Shown: positions 39,201 to 50,054 of the stretch, piece after piece
How the letters are laid out: each line of letters opens with the position of its first letter
Numbering within the stretch: the first letter of the stretch is position 1
Assembly (NCBI RefSeq): GCF_026914265.1
Contig: NC_069132.1
Span: 31,738,932 to 31,802,931, forward strand
Direction: 5' to 3'
Origin: Mya arenaria
Lineage: Eukaryota > Mollusca > Bivalvia > Myida > Myidae
Length of the DNA: 64,000 nucleotides
Translations under genes and position numbers: made by a program
Notes under the pieces: model-generated
What the model was told of the DNA's origin: nothing
What the model saw: only the letters and a program-made list of their open reading frames with translations
Database searches by the model: none

Positions 39201-41287
39201 CTATGTCAAGGGAGATGACTGAATTATTGCTTTATTATAGCTGTCTATGTCAAGGGAGATGACTGAATTATTGCTTTATTATAGCTGTCTATGTCAAGGG
39301 AGATGACTGAATTATTGCTTTATTATAGCTGTCTATGTCAAGGGAGATGACTGAATTATTGCTTTATTATAGCTGTCTATGTCAAGGGAGATGACTGAAT
39401 TATTGCTTTATTATAGCTGTCTATGTCAAGGGAGATGACTGAATTATTGCTTTATTATAGCTGTCTATGTCAAGGGAGATGACTGAATTATTGCTTTATT
39501 ATAGCTGTCTATGTCAAGGGAGATGACTGAATTATTGCTTTATTATAACTGTCTATGTCAAGGGAGATGACTGAATTATTGCTTTATTACAGCTGTCTAT
39601 GTCAAGGAAGATGACTGAATTATTGCTTTAATACAGCTGTCTATGCCAAGGGAGATGACTGAAATATTAAATACATCTGCCTATGTCAAAGAGGATGACT
39701 AAAAATCGAATTCAACTGCCTATATTAATGGATATGACTGAATTATTAAATACAACTGCTTATGTCAATGGTGATGATTGAATTACTAGTATTGTTATAT
39801 CTGGCAGATTTAAAAACAACTCCCACAGTGAAGGGATACAGTTGAATCATTGTCATATCGCAATCATATTTGCCTTAATTAAAGCTGCACTCTCACAGAT
39901 TGAACTGTTTGACATTTTGTTTTATTTTTTGTCCTGGAACGAGCGAATATTTGTGAAAATCCGTGGAAACCAGTTATTTTAGACTGCTGACAAAAACTAA
40001 GGTCGCAGATTTTTATATTTATGTTCGAAACCGTTAGAATCGGTTTAAGCCATAAAACATTAATTTTCGAACGGAAATATGAAAATCTGCTATCTAATCT
40101 TCTGTCAGCAGTCTTATATCATTGGTTTGCAGATATTAACGCAAAAAAATGCTGTTTCCAAGACAACAAATAAAAAAAATGGTAAAAATGGTAAATCTGT
40201 GAAAGTGCAGCTTCACTAACATATGAACATAGCAGTTCGTTTCGACACTGTATATCAAACGGTATTATTAATGTATTCTTCAGAGAAATAGTGATTGTGC
40301 CATTTAGGCGTTGTAGTTGTTTTTGGTTTCCACTAACCCGACCCTACCCCCCCCCCCCCCCCGACCCTACATTTTTGCCGTATTGTGGATTTGTTTTCGC
40401 AACTTCCTAAAAAGGTATTTTTTAAATAAACATGTTAAAATTTGACCATTTTATATGAAAAAATCCCACAATAGTGATATATCATGATATAGGTCGCTTC
40501 TTATTTTAAATAATAATTTTGGTACTGAATCCCGTTTCTCAAAAAAAAATATATAGCAGTTATCCCTCCCTATTTGTAATATCCTTTGGGGGCCTTAGAC
40601 AAAAAATGACAATAACATGGCATAGGAATCATTGTATAAGACTGTTAAATTAAGCATTAGAAATCTCAATTTCTAATTTGTTCAACTATTGCATACGGTT
40701 GTTTTCAAAACAACAAAAATTCGTTAGCCAAATAGATAAAGACGGTATACAGGAATGCAAAGCTTACCGATGATTTGCTGTTCAGTCAACGGAGTGGCCT
40801 GTAGGAATCAAAGTGGAATTTGAGTTAAATTATACGTCTCAAATGTTAAACTTTAAACAAATAAATAAGACAACTGAGTCATTTTATCTGCATTCATGAT
40901 CGAAGAGTCCACGTTACTAAAAGTTTCAAATCTACCCATGTTTAATATCAGGCGCGTAGCTGACTGTACGTTAATACACAGTTGTATGATAAAATTTGGA
41001 CAGTTCGTTCTTTTGTCATTCATCGTACCACAAACCCTGAATTTAAAATAAAAACCGAAGAGGCGCATGGGGGTGAAGGGGTTAGGCATCGATCTGCGTA
41101 ATCCCGAACTGGCCCTAGCTACGTGTCTGGTATAAATTATTTTCAGAATCATGCTAAACTATAAAATGAATGAAATCCAACTTATTAATAGCATTAATAA
41201 TATATTTATAACAGCTGCAACCTTAAATCAATACTTAAACAATAATTGATAAGATATGTTAATAAGATTTAGTCGTACACTCACCAT
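33205..41287 (-). CDS. Calmodulin-like protein with four EF-hands
   Basis: Six coding exons on the minus strand: 41287-41285 (ATG alone), 40798-40768, 35733-35590, 35390-35232, 34191-34102 and 33251-33205. All junctions are GT-AG with agreeing phases, giving 157 residues. The LTEQQI start and the intron directly after the ATG are typical of calmodulin genes. The EF-hand loops are DKNNDGLLNFPE (residues 21-32), DTDGDGAINFAE (57-68), DRNRDGRITHAE (96-107) and DDNCDGKVSYKE (132-143). All keep acidic position 1, Gly 6, a hydrophobic 8 and Glu 12, so all four should bind calcium. It differs from true calmodulin in sequence and has a slightly longer central linker and a KKKYPGVYD tail, so I call it calmodulin-like. 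Its expected role is a cytosolic calcium sensor; the partner is unknown. A decayed copy lies at 22.07-24.13 kb. Confidence 0.92.
33319..33513. mobile_element. Small inverted-repeat element with CAGTCGA ends (copy 1)
   Basis: Begins CAGTCGAATCCCGT and ends ACGGGACTCGACTG, giving terminal inverted repeats of about 14 bases with further complementarity (CGAGTTCGAGCCAACGGG). Lies in the last intron of the EF-hand gene. The ends resemble pogo/Tigger-type elements, but the family assignment is inference. Confidence 0.6.
33735..33913. mobile_element. Small inverted-repeat element with CAGTCGA ends (copy 2)
   Basis: Begins TACAGTCGAACCCCTTTGGC and contains GCTCGAAC and CGAGTTCGAGTCAACGGGGC words complementary to the start. 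It is the same family as 33319-33513 with a decayed right end. In the same intron. Confidence 0.55.
34420..35190. repeat. 17-18-bp minisatellite in intron 4 of the EF-hand gene
   Basis: About 40 copies of GTGTGTAATATGACCGG with variable length and many substitutions. It fills most of the intron between exons 4 and 5. Confidence 0.85.
35950..36930. repeat. 58-bp minisatellite in intron 2 of the EF-hand gene
   Basis: Unit starts ACAACTGAATATGGTAAGGG, then TGATAACTCAATTAAAGT and CATATCCGCAAGGATTAAA. Roughly 15 copies. A longer composite unit including TGACAGGGTGATAATCATTT occurs twice (about 36470 and 36625), so a multi-unit block was itself duplicated. Confidence 0.9.
36930..39710. repeat. 44-bp minisatellite in intron 2 of the EF-hand gene
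   Basis: Unit TCAAGGGAGATGACTGAATT then ATTGCTATATTACAACTGTC and TATG. About 60 copies in blocks (TGTCTGTG, TGTTTGTG and GCTGTCTATG types), with a distinct TCCAAGTCAAGGGTCTTGAC variant inserted at intervals. The shared ACAACTG, CAAGGG and GACTGAATTA words suggest it derived from the neighbouring 58-bp unit by loss of about 14 bases. Confidence 0.92.
39879..40215. mobile_element. TTAA-flanked inverted-repeat element, copy 1
   Basis: Starts TTAAAGCTGCACTCTCACAG and ends CTGTGAAAGTGCAGCTTCA, with further internal complementarity (GACTGCTGACA versus TGTCAGCAGTC). It is about 337 bp, non-coding, in EF-hand intron 2. It is homologous to 58240-58602. The ends and target duplication are more decayed than in that copy. 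Confidence 0.8.
40347..40362. repeat. Poly-C run (16)
   Basis: Sixteen C residues flanked on both sides by CGACCCTAC. Similar runs occur at 41873-41888 and 42182-42195. Confidence 0.9.
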
Positions 41288-44200
41288 TGTTTATCAAGAG
41301 AGAATATCAACAGAACACAGGTAAAATCACAGTAAATGATAAAGGTATGCGTAAAGCTATGCGTCGGTGTGTGATGCTCTATATAACTTCCTTTCGTTTT
41401 TACAAAATATTTACAGTCCACACAAGCTTGTCACCACACCGTATCTTAAAGGCAATAAACCATGATACGGTCAGACAGCACATCCGAGTTGAAATCTAGC
41501 GTGACCGCCCTTGTTGCAAATCGTGTATGTAAATATAACTAGTCTATATGCGCCTATAATATAATAACCCCCCAATACTCAAAAATCTCAAAAATTTACT
41601 TTAAATATCGCTTTCAGTTAACACAAACAGCTCGCCCGTTTATTGATCTATAACGTAATAAGTCTATTTAAGGAAAGATGGGAGAGAGTCCTGGGGTTTT
41701 AAGATATACGCAAACTAAAGTTACTTACCTTGGACAGGTCTTCAGTAAGTCTCGCAACACGTCATTGTACCTATCTTATTTTTAAAGTGAAAGTTGTGCA
41801 AGTAACGGCCTACGCTATCAATCAGATGGTGTTTGCAATAGGAGGTAAACATATATCGTTGTTTAATTCGAACCCCCCCCCCCCCCCCATATTTTTTAGT
41901 TTTTAATAAATTGTATGATTGTACCTTTATTTATAATAAATATAGTTACACATTAATATGATTATTTATAAGAATTATAATTATTCTCTTATCATAATAA
42001 ATTTTTGTAATGTTGTAGTAATAATAATTGACGTACCCAGGGGCACTATCACACGAACCGGTGATCAAGATGGTCTGCCAGCTGAACGACTTTATCTTAT
42101 TCGTAAAGTAGACAACATAATAATTACAAGTGCACACGTGTATAGTGTGTATGTTGAAACTCGAACTCGAATGCAACGTGACCCCCCCCCCCCCCACCCC
42201 AAAATATAAAAATAATAAAATAAATATCTTCACGTTTTTTTTTCTTTTGATGGCGGAGAAAAAATGTTATAAAATACGCCCAAAGAGCACCATTTTTGAC
42301 TACTAATTGTTAAAAGAAATCATGGGGGGTACATTCAAAACCCCTGCCTGGTTCTTAGGGACGGGTGCCCGTACGTTACGCCTCCTCTAACGTCAGATCC
42401 TGGATCCGCCCCTGCAACAGTCACGCTTGTCCTATATTCAAATAAAATTTACACAATGGGGCATGCCCTTTATATGGAATTAATAGAATGCGGCAGCTAT
42501 TTTTCAATGTGTTATCACTCGTTCATAGAACGGAGCACATGTTATTGTGCTGATCATGATGTATGTCCGTATGTGTGTGTATACCACGTGATAAATTACG
42601 TCAATAATGCTACGTCGGAATATTGTGATTGAAGTTAAGACTTGAAAAAGATCACGTTACTATTTATTAATTATATTAAATGGAACATGGCGCAGTCTAC
42701 GCCGTTCACATAGCCCTGCCTCCGGTCCTTTATACTAAAGTTTGATTGAGAGTTTAGTTTCTTAAAACACGTTGACAAACCTTTTCACAAAACAGCCGCC
42801 TGTTGGAGCACTGTCTTTAGAAACATTGTTTTAGGAACAGGTTTGTTGAAGTGTTTGAGGAAACTAACCACCGAATCAAACTCCGGTAATAAAAGGAAGC
42901 AGGGGCTTTTAAAACGGCATAGACTGCCCTTTGTTTCATTTAAAATACTGAAAAAAAGAGAAAAGTTATCTTTGTATTAAGTCATCATTCGAAGTTAAAT
43001 GTTGCCTTCTGACGTAGCATTTGTGACGTAATTTATCACGTGGTATGCCCACTCTGTATCTGTCCGTTATTTTTCAATTAGTAACACAAACAGGAAACCA
43101 GAAATTTTACGATGAGGTTGTCATTACATGTAGATGGCCATTTATGCTCTGTGGTCATAAAATGGACGCAAATACAACTGATTCTTTGGTCCTCAAAATC
43201 ATCGAGGAGGTTAGTCATGACATTCAAACAGATGATGAGCATTGTCAAAAGTTCAAGGTCACGGGGACCTTAAGTAAATAAAAGAGGATATTTGTTGATA
43301 TCAGTGTTAAATCGCTCATTATTTCGTCGTGTTTTAGTGCAAACATTTTATAAACATTCATCAATAAACTTCTGTTAATGCATTTATGTTCCTTATAAAC
43401 TCTAAACAATAAGTGTACAAACTATTTTGAAATTTAACAGAGACTCAATACACTGGCCAAATAACACTGAATGAACATTAGAACGGTGTAAGGAAAATAA
43501 ATTCGGACAAACAATAGATTAAACTCTCTTTCCAAAGTTTTAGAGTTTGTTTCATGGTACATGGATATTAATTCATCCTTACTTGTGACGATCATTTTGA
43601 TTCGCTTGTAAGACGGGTCGTTTCCAATATAGAGTGAGGGTGATGTAACCTCGAATGTATGTCCAAACATTTGTTTTCGTCTTATGCCATGTACGAAAAC
43701 AAATGTTCTAGCAAACGTTTGAAAAATAGGATTACCCTTTTTCTAATAAAATTCCAAAAATATTTCTTCTAACTTATGAAATGTTGTTTTTTTAATAGTA
43801 CATAATGTAACAAAAATCATAAATATCTCCAAGATTTTTTTCTCCTGGACTGGACTTTGTTTTCTTCCGGGATTCCTTGAAAAATAACGGTGCTATACTC
43901 TGAGCTGAATTTTCTGAGAAGAAACGCGACAAATATTTTTTTTATTGTTTAAATCAATTGGGTTTGAATTGAATTTAAAGGAAATGAATTGTTGTCATAT
44001 AAGTTTTGAAGTTTTGCATTTTTGCATCGAAATGTATAGGGAGATTAATAAGAAGTGTATAAACAGGCTGATACAGTATATAGTTCGTGGTCAGTATAAT
44101 TCGTACGCATAACATACATATTTTTAATTCGATTGGAAAGGTTGTTCCTGTAGCAATACCTAAGACTTAATTAACAGAGCATGCCATTATATATTATAGA

Positions 44201-44289
44201 ACCCAAGTCTTAAAATATATACTGGAAAAAGGATCGATGTGATAAATTAAAGCTTATATTAACTTTATCTTATTTATATATTAAATTAT
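41288..44289. other. Upstream region of the EF-hand gene and intergenic sequence
   Basis: 41285-41287 is the start codon, so the 5' UTR lies just above it. A minus-strand AAG|GTAAGTAAC at about 41725-41737, also present in the decayed copy at 23.77 kb, may be the donor of a 5' untranslated exon. C-runs lie at 41873-41888 and 42182-42195. Frames at 43045-43281 (plus, 78 codons) and 43434-43670 (minus) are unrecognised and not called. Confidence 0.45.
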
Positions 44290-45935
44290 TACATCGATAC
44301 GGTAGAGAGTGGGTAGAGGAGAATGAGGGCGTAGAGGGACATAGGGGTAGGGAAGAGAGGGGTAGAGAAGAGGGAGGGGTATAGTAGCGAAGGAGAAGAA
44401 AAAGGGTAGAACAGGAGAAAGGGGGTAGAGGGGTAGAGAAGAGAGGGGGTGGAGTAGAGAGGGGGAAGAGCAAAGAAGCTGGAGATGAAAGAGAGTAGAG
44501 ACGAGGGGGGAGAGAAGAGAGAGGGGTATAGTAGCGAAGGAGAAGAAAGTTGGTAGAACAGTAGAAATTGGGTAAGAGGGGTAGAGAAGAGAGAGGGGGG
44601 GGGGAGCAAAATTAGGTAGAAAAGTGAGAGGGTGGAGAAGAGAGGGTGAAGGAAGGAGGTAGAGAAAAGTGGGGGGAAAAAGAGAGGGGTAGAGAAGAGA
44701 GCGAGAAGAGTAGATGTAGACAATAGAGGGTGAAAGAGGGGGGTAGATAAGATGAGGGATATAGCGGTACAGAGAGAGAGGGGGGAATAAGAGGGTCAAA
44801 GATGAGAGGGAGAAAAGAGAGGGGTAGAAAAGAGAGAGCGGATAGAGAAGAGTGAATAGGTAAGGGTGTACAGAAGAGGGGATGGAGATGAGATAGAGTA
44901 GAGATGGGTGGAGGAGAGAGGGGGAAGAGAGAGGGTAGAGTGAAGAGGGAGAAGAGAGGGGGTAGAGAACAGGGGATTAAGAAAAGAGAAGGTAGAGACG
45001 AGCTGGAGAAGAGATGTGTAGAGGAGAGAGGGAGAAGAAAGGGGGTAAAGAAGAGAAGGGGTAGAGACGAGTTGAGGTAGAGAAGAGAGGGAGAAGAAAG
45101 GGGTAGAGGAGAGATGGGAAAGAGGAGATGGGGGAAGTGAAGAGAGTTTTAGAGGAGAGGGGGAGAAGAAAGGGGGTAGAAAAGAGAGGGATAGAGGAGA
45201 AAGGGAGAAGTGACGCGATAGAGAAGAGAGGGGTAGAGGAGAGAGGGAGGAGAAATGGGGCAGAGAAGAGAGGGTAGAGGAGAAAGGAAGAAGAGACGAG
45301 AAAGAGAAGAGAGGGGTAGAGGTGAGAGGGAGAAGAGACGAGATAGAGAAGAGAGGGGTAGAAGAGAGCGGGAGAAGAGACGAGATAGACAAGAGAGGGG
45401 TAGAAGAGAACGGGAGAAGAGACGAGATAGAGAAGAGAGGGGTAGAAGAGAGCGGGAGAAGAGACGAGATAGAGAAGAGAGGGGTAGATAAGAGAGGGGT
45501 AGAGGATAGAGGAAGAAGGGAATGGGTAAAGAAGAGAGGGATAGAGGAGAAAGGGAGAAGAGACGCGATAGAGAAGAAAGGGGTAGAGGAGAGAGGGAGA
45601 AGAAATGGGGTAGAGAAGAGAGGGGTAGAGGAGAAAGGGAGCAGAGACGAGATAGAGAAGAGAGGGGTAGAAGTGAGAGGGAGGAGAAACGAGATAGAGA
45701 AGAGAGGGGTAGAGGTGACAGGGAGAAGAGACGAGATAGAGAAGAGAGGGGTAGAAGAGAGCGGGAGAAGAGACGAGATAGAAAATAGATGGGCAGAGGA
45801 GAGAGAGGGAAAAGAGAGGGAGTAGATAAGAGAGGGATAAGAAAGGGGAAGATGGGAGATGGGAAAGAGAAGAGAGGGGATAGAGACGAGATAGAGAAGA
45901 GAGGGGCAGAGGAGAGAGACTGGGCAGAGGGGTGG
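44290..45935. repeat. Polypurine GA-rich tract with a roughly 28-bp sub-repeat
   Basis: About 1.65 kb almost wholly purine on the plus strand, built from GAGAAGAGAGGGGTAGAGGA and GAGAGGGAGAAGAGACGAGA units, tightest at 45180-45790. Long frames on both strands (Arg/Glu-rich on plus, Ser/Pro/Leu-rich on minus) are composition artefacts. Confidence 0.93.
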
Positions 45936-46149
45936 AGAATATATATACTCAGAAAATAATAAGTCAGAAATATGTATTCAACTCAACGAAAGTATATGAT
46001 TTTATAGTTGTTTTTTCTCTACTTCTGTAAAATAAACACTTATAAGTACACACACTTTTTCAGGATAGAAACAGCTAGATTTCTCCTCCAGACCTGGAAA
46101 CCTTATGCGTTATGAGTTAGGGTTAGTAAAATTTAGTAACAATACTAAC

Positions 46150-46250
46150 AGAAAGTGTGTAGTCTCTTAGGCATCGCCCAGGCCGGGATTCGAACCCGAG
46201 TGGCCTTGGTGAGAAGCAAGTGCGCTAACCGGGTAACCGTGATTTCAAAC
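46150..46250 (-). mobile_element. tRNA-derived SINE-like fragment or tRNA pseudogene
   Basis: On the minus strand, GGTTAGCGCACTTGCTTCTC then CACCAAGGC and GGGTTCGAATCCCGGCC look like the D-arm end, anticodon stem and T-arm of a tRNA. The B box GGTTCGAATCC (46196-46186) is perfect. The acceptor stem does not pair and the D-arm is incomplete, so it is not a functional tRNA. Confidence 0.55.
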
Positions 46251-47117
46251 AATGTTAACAAGACGGGGTCGTTGTTTCTCTTAAAATTATTTAGAATTCG
46301 TGTTCTGTATAATGTTAAATGCATATCTTCCTTAAATGAGGAAATGTGTTATGGATTTAATTTTATTTGATCTGAACTTGACCAACCACGTGATACGCAA
46401 CGTGATAACAATACACACTTGTTAGCTAAGTACAATAATTATGCCAATGCTTTTGCTAAGAGTACTAGACCAAGAAAGTATCTATTAATGTAACGGTCTA
46501 TGCTCACATACAGACCAGAGAGGTAGCCTAAAACACCAGGCGCGTAGCAGCCTTTACGCGAGTACGCGGCTGAATACGTATGATTGTGACATTTTTTTAA
46601 AAAAGAAATCAGCCACTTAACTGCATGATCCTAAAACTGTCCATTTTCCAGTACTAAATAAAACACATCAGAACGCCCAGAATGGACCAGATTGCACTAT
46701 TGTTTTCAAGTTGTCCGATGGGTGGGGGCATTCCCTCGAACCCACCTAGCACAATTATGAATCCACATGATTAAAGGGCTAGCTACGCCCCTGAACACAG
46801 CAATCAAAACTGCCGAGCCGTCTAATGTGAGCAAACAGTGAACGCGACAAGTAAATTGATAGTTACCTCGTGATAATAACGCCTTTAGTAAATTATAAAT
46901 TATACGCCATCTTGGACGCCATCTTTGATTTCATAGCTTTGCATCGGCATAAAACCAAATGATTAGCCATTCGAAAAATTATAGACCCTTGCGAAAACTG
47001 TGGTACATGTATATGCAAATTAGTGTTTGTAGACATAGACCAGTTTGGTGCTCTCTAACCCTCTAAAATGGTGTTGAAACATGTTCCATCTAAAACTGAA
47101 ACATATTTTTTTAACAG
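46251..47117. other. Intergenic sequence, nothing recognised
   Basis: No gene or clear repeat seen. Confidence 0.5.
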
Positions 47118-47284
47118 AAGAAATGTTTGACATCAGTCATGCTTGCAAGACCCCGGCGTCTGATTTGGGCACGGCGGTGAGAGCTATTGGTCAAAATCAG
47201 TCAGAACCTGAGGTCAAAACAATGGTGCAGGATGCGGATTCCAAAGGTCAAGTGTTGGACGTTGTTGATATGGTGTTCAGTTGA
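47118..47284 (+). pseudogene. Decayed calmodulin/EF-hand exon
   Basis: After a good acceptor (TTTTTTTAACAG, ending 47117) one frame reads DLGTAVRAIGQNQSEPEV and then MVQDADSKGQ, matching the calmodulin segment from the helix before EF-hand 2 into its loop. The loop keeps Asp 1, Asp 3 and Gly 6 but has lost the invariant Glu at position 12, and the frame stops soon after (TGA at 47282-47284). It is a separate, more calmodulin-like relic than the copy at 22 kb, on the opposite strand. Confidence 0.65.
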
Positions 47285-47533
47285 TTTGATTTGATTTTTA
47301 GGTTAAATACATTTTCATATTGTTTAAATAGAGGCGGACGCCAGATGTCACGTGTTCCGAACATAGTTGAAATTATTCAGTTCAATATTTTACGAGGGCT
47401 GTTCAAGAAGCTCATTTATTTTTTACATAAATATTTTATTTCACGGATATATATATATCTTGATACTTGTCAGGGATTCTGCTATGTCATTTTGGTACAC
47501 TGACCTTCAATATAAATAAAAATAAAGAAACGG

Positions 47534-48425
47534 ATGTAACGCTAGCAATCGGAACTCCTCGGCCATTTTTATCAAGATTTCAAGATTTATTTTAGATCAT
47601 GGGTTATTACAACCATGTGATCAGAACAATAACGCTTTAACAAACAATTAATTAAACATATATATATATAAACAAAGTGGACATATATTACATACAGTTT
47701 CCTATAATAGGAAATACTAAGACAAATAAGTCGTATTGTTTTTAAAGGAGAATGACTATTTGACATTAGATAAAAGGGATTTACAAAATATAGCCAGTTT
47801 AATAAGTTCTTTTTTGTTTTTACTGTTCATTAATTGATCTAACTTAATACAATTAGGGTTACGACAAAAGTACAATTTAATGTTTTTCTTTCTATCGTCT
47901 GAAAAATGTTGACATTCAAACAAGTAATGAAATTCATCACCTAAACTATTACTACTACACAAATGACATGTTCTACAAAATCTCTCAACATTTTGACCAC
48001 GCCCTACTTCAATAGGAAATTTGTGATTCATAATTCTAAATTTAAGCAAATACAATGAAAGATTCTTGGGTAGTATATCAATATAGCTTTCAAACCCAAA
48101 AACTTTTTTGTATACTTTATACATTTGACATTTTGGTGAATTTGAAACAATACTATACCAATTTTGAATAAATTGGTCAGATAATCTGTTTTTAACCATA
48201 TTTTTAAAAACAATAACACTATTAACCTGTTGCAAATCAAAGTACATACTTAATCCTAAATCATTTAAAGAATTCTTAACAAAGGAAAGCCATGGAAAAC
48301 AACGTGTTGTTTATCAACAAGACTTTCGTAATGGCTGTGTCCTGTGATCTTTTCATTCGGAACTCCGCGGCTTGGTGTTGTTTTCGATCAAAATGGCCGA
48401 GGAGCTCCGAATGGTAACGCTAGGT
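47534..48425. mobile_element. Inverted repeat enclosing a LINE fragment
   Basis: The left arm GTAACGCTAGCAATCGGAAC followed by TCCTCGGCCATTTTTATC is mirrored at 48385-48425 by GATCAAAATGGCCGAGGAGC then TCCGAATGGTAACGCTAG. The arms are about 40 bases. A second half-copy of the right arm (TTCGGAACTCCGCGGCTTGG) lies at 48356-48376. A truncated LINE lies inside. No transposase is visible. Confidence 0.6.
47756..48298 (-). pseudogene. Truncated non-LTR retrotransposon, ORF2 C-terminus
   Basis: A minus-strand frame of about 180 codons (48298-47756) encodes the C-terminal part of a LINE protein. It has a helical stretch followed by a zinc-knuckle-like FCRTCHLC...GDEFHYLFEC segment, then a Lys-rich end and stop. 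The frame is intact but the reverse transcriptase and endonuclease are missing, with a sharp 5' break near 48298. It is less decayed than the LINE at 12.2 kb and belongs to a different family. Confidence 0.75.
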
Positions 48426-49722
48426 GGCGCACTCCAAAATGACGCGCTGATCCAATTATGAATTGTAAAGTAATACTCGTTTATGATCTCTTTTTTGGAT
48501 AAATCAAACAATAGAAATTAATTGAATCTTACACAACACAACTATGTAAAATTTGCAATCATTAAGTCATTCCTACTTCCAGATTATTCCATCTTACAGA
48601 AATTTCGCAGTGTTCAATGTCGTAATGCTGTAGTACTTTTCATTTTCCACTCAGCATGTAAGAGTGTTGGTGCATGTTCATAATTTATCATGACTAAACA
48701 GTTATGAGATATGGACAAAAGAAACGCAAACATGTGGGCGTTATTTTTATGCACTCAAAGCTGATTATTAAGTTATTTGTTGTTTGACATGTTCAATAAG
48801 AGTTTGACATATGCAAAGAAAGTTTGATATTCGAAGTCAAAAGTCATTAAGATTGAATTACATGGAACTGAGAAACGGAAATAAGCAATCTGAATACATG
48901 TAAACAAGGAACGTTTAAGGAGTGGTTAAAGCCACTGCCTGTTTTGCATAAATGTTGTAGTGTTTTTAATTCATGCTTATATTGTATCTTGATCTATAGT
49001 TAAAATATTAATTGCTGTACTGTTTTGTTATAATTAATGCCAAAACTTCGGCCAAAGCACAATTATAAACTTAAGCGATTTTTTATACAATAATTAAGTA
49101 AAGAAAGATATTATACAAACATTACTCAAATAAAGTATAGAAATTATGTTATGCGTTGCAATTTTACTTTATTTGGATGAAATGCATTGTATTAAACAAT
49201 AATTGTGAAATCTAGGGAGTAGGATTTCTAGATTGCATTTTTGTGGTTATAGCCATAGACGTATTGTAGTCAATTGTCAGTGGAACATATCGTATATATC
49301 AAATAAAAACAGTCTAAATTATAAAACTTTATTGCATAGCAATTAATATTTAATTCATATGCACACATACTCATATATGATTTCAATGATCAACAAATGG
49401 ACGGAGAGACTAGATATTGATGGAATGTTACGCTCGTATCAGATATAGGACGTTGGTATTATGACGTCATCACACGTCACAACACCAGCTGCCATCCCAC
49501 TCATATTGCAAAAATCAAATCACGCTTGCCAACTTCGGTGCAATGACTATTAATACTATTGTCAAACAACTTGTTTTAAGTAAGTAAAAGTGTTTGGAGT
49601 GTGAAGTCATTCTGGGTGAGCTGTGAGCGATAGTTACCGCGCATGCTCGTACCCCGCGCATGCTCATGGGCATGCGTAATGCAAATCTTCTTTCAACTAA
49701 TGAAAAAGGCGTTCACTTCGAT
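48426..49722. other. Intergenic and 3' flank of the ARF/ARL gene
   Basis: AT-rich, no gene seen. Minus-strand AATAAA (49333-49328) about 390 bases after the GTPase stop is a candidate polyadenylation signal. Confidence 0.45.
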
Positions 49723-49984
49723 TCATTTTCCTTTCGCTTTGTATTCCTTGACCATTTTGGCCAGTGATTCCATAGATTCGCATATTCCCTCTCCAGTCGT
49801 TGCGCAGGCGCTGTGTATCACCCAGGGTCTTGCAGACATCTGGGGCAGCTGCAGGCGTTTTGTCATATCTTTGGCATCAACAGCACCTAGAGATGTATAG
49901 AACAAACATAATGTAATATAAAGAATTATATTTTGCACGAATTACTCTACTCTTATGAGACGAAATCACAAAACAAAGTTGACC

Positions 49985-50054
<70 letters not shown>

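Noticed and set aside
43045..43281. 78-codon plus frame as a small gene
   Set aside because: Length is within chance for the window. It lacks a signal peptide, domain or repeat support, although I cannot exclude an exon.
44270..45825. Long frames rich in Arg/Glu (plus) and Ser/Pro/Leu (minus)
   Set aside because: Overlapping frames in several phases on both strands of a polypurine tract; composition artefact.
46150..46250. Functional tRNA on the minus strand
   Set aside because: The B box and T-arm are good, but the acceptor stem does not pair and the D-arm is incomplete.
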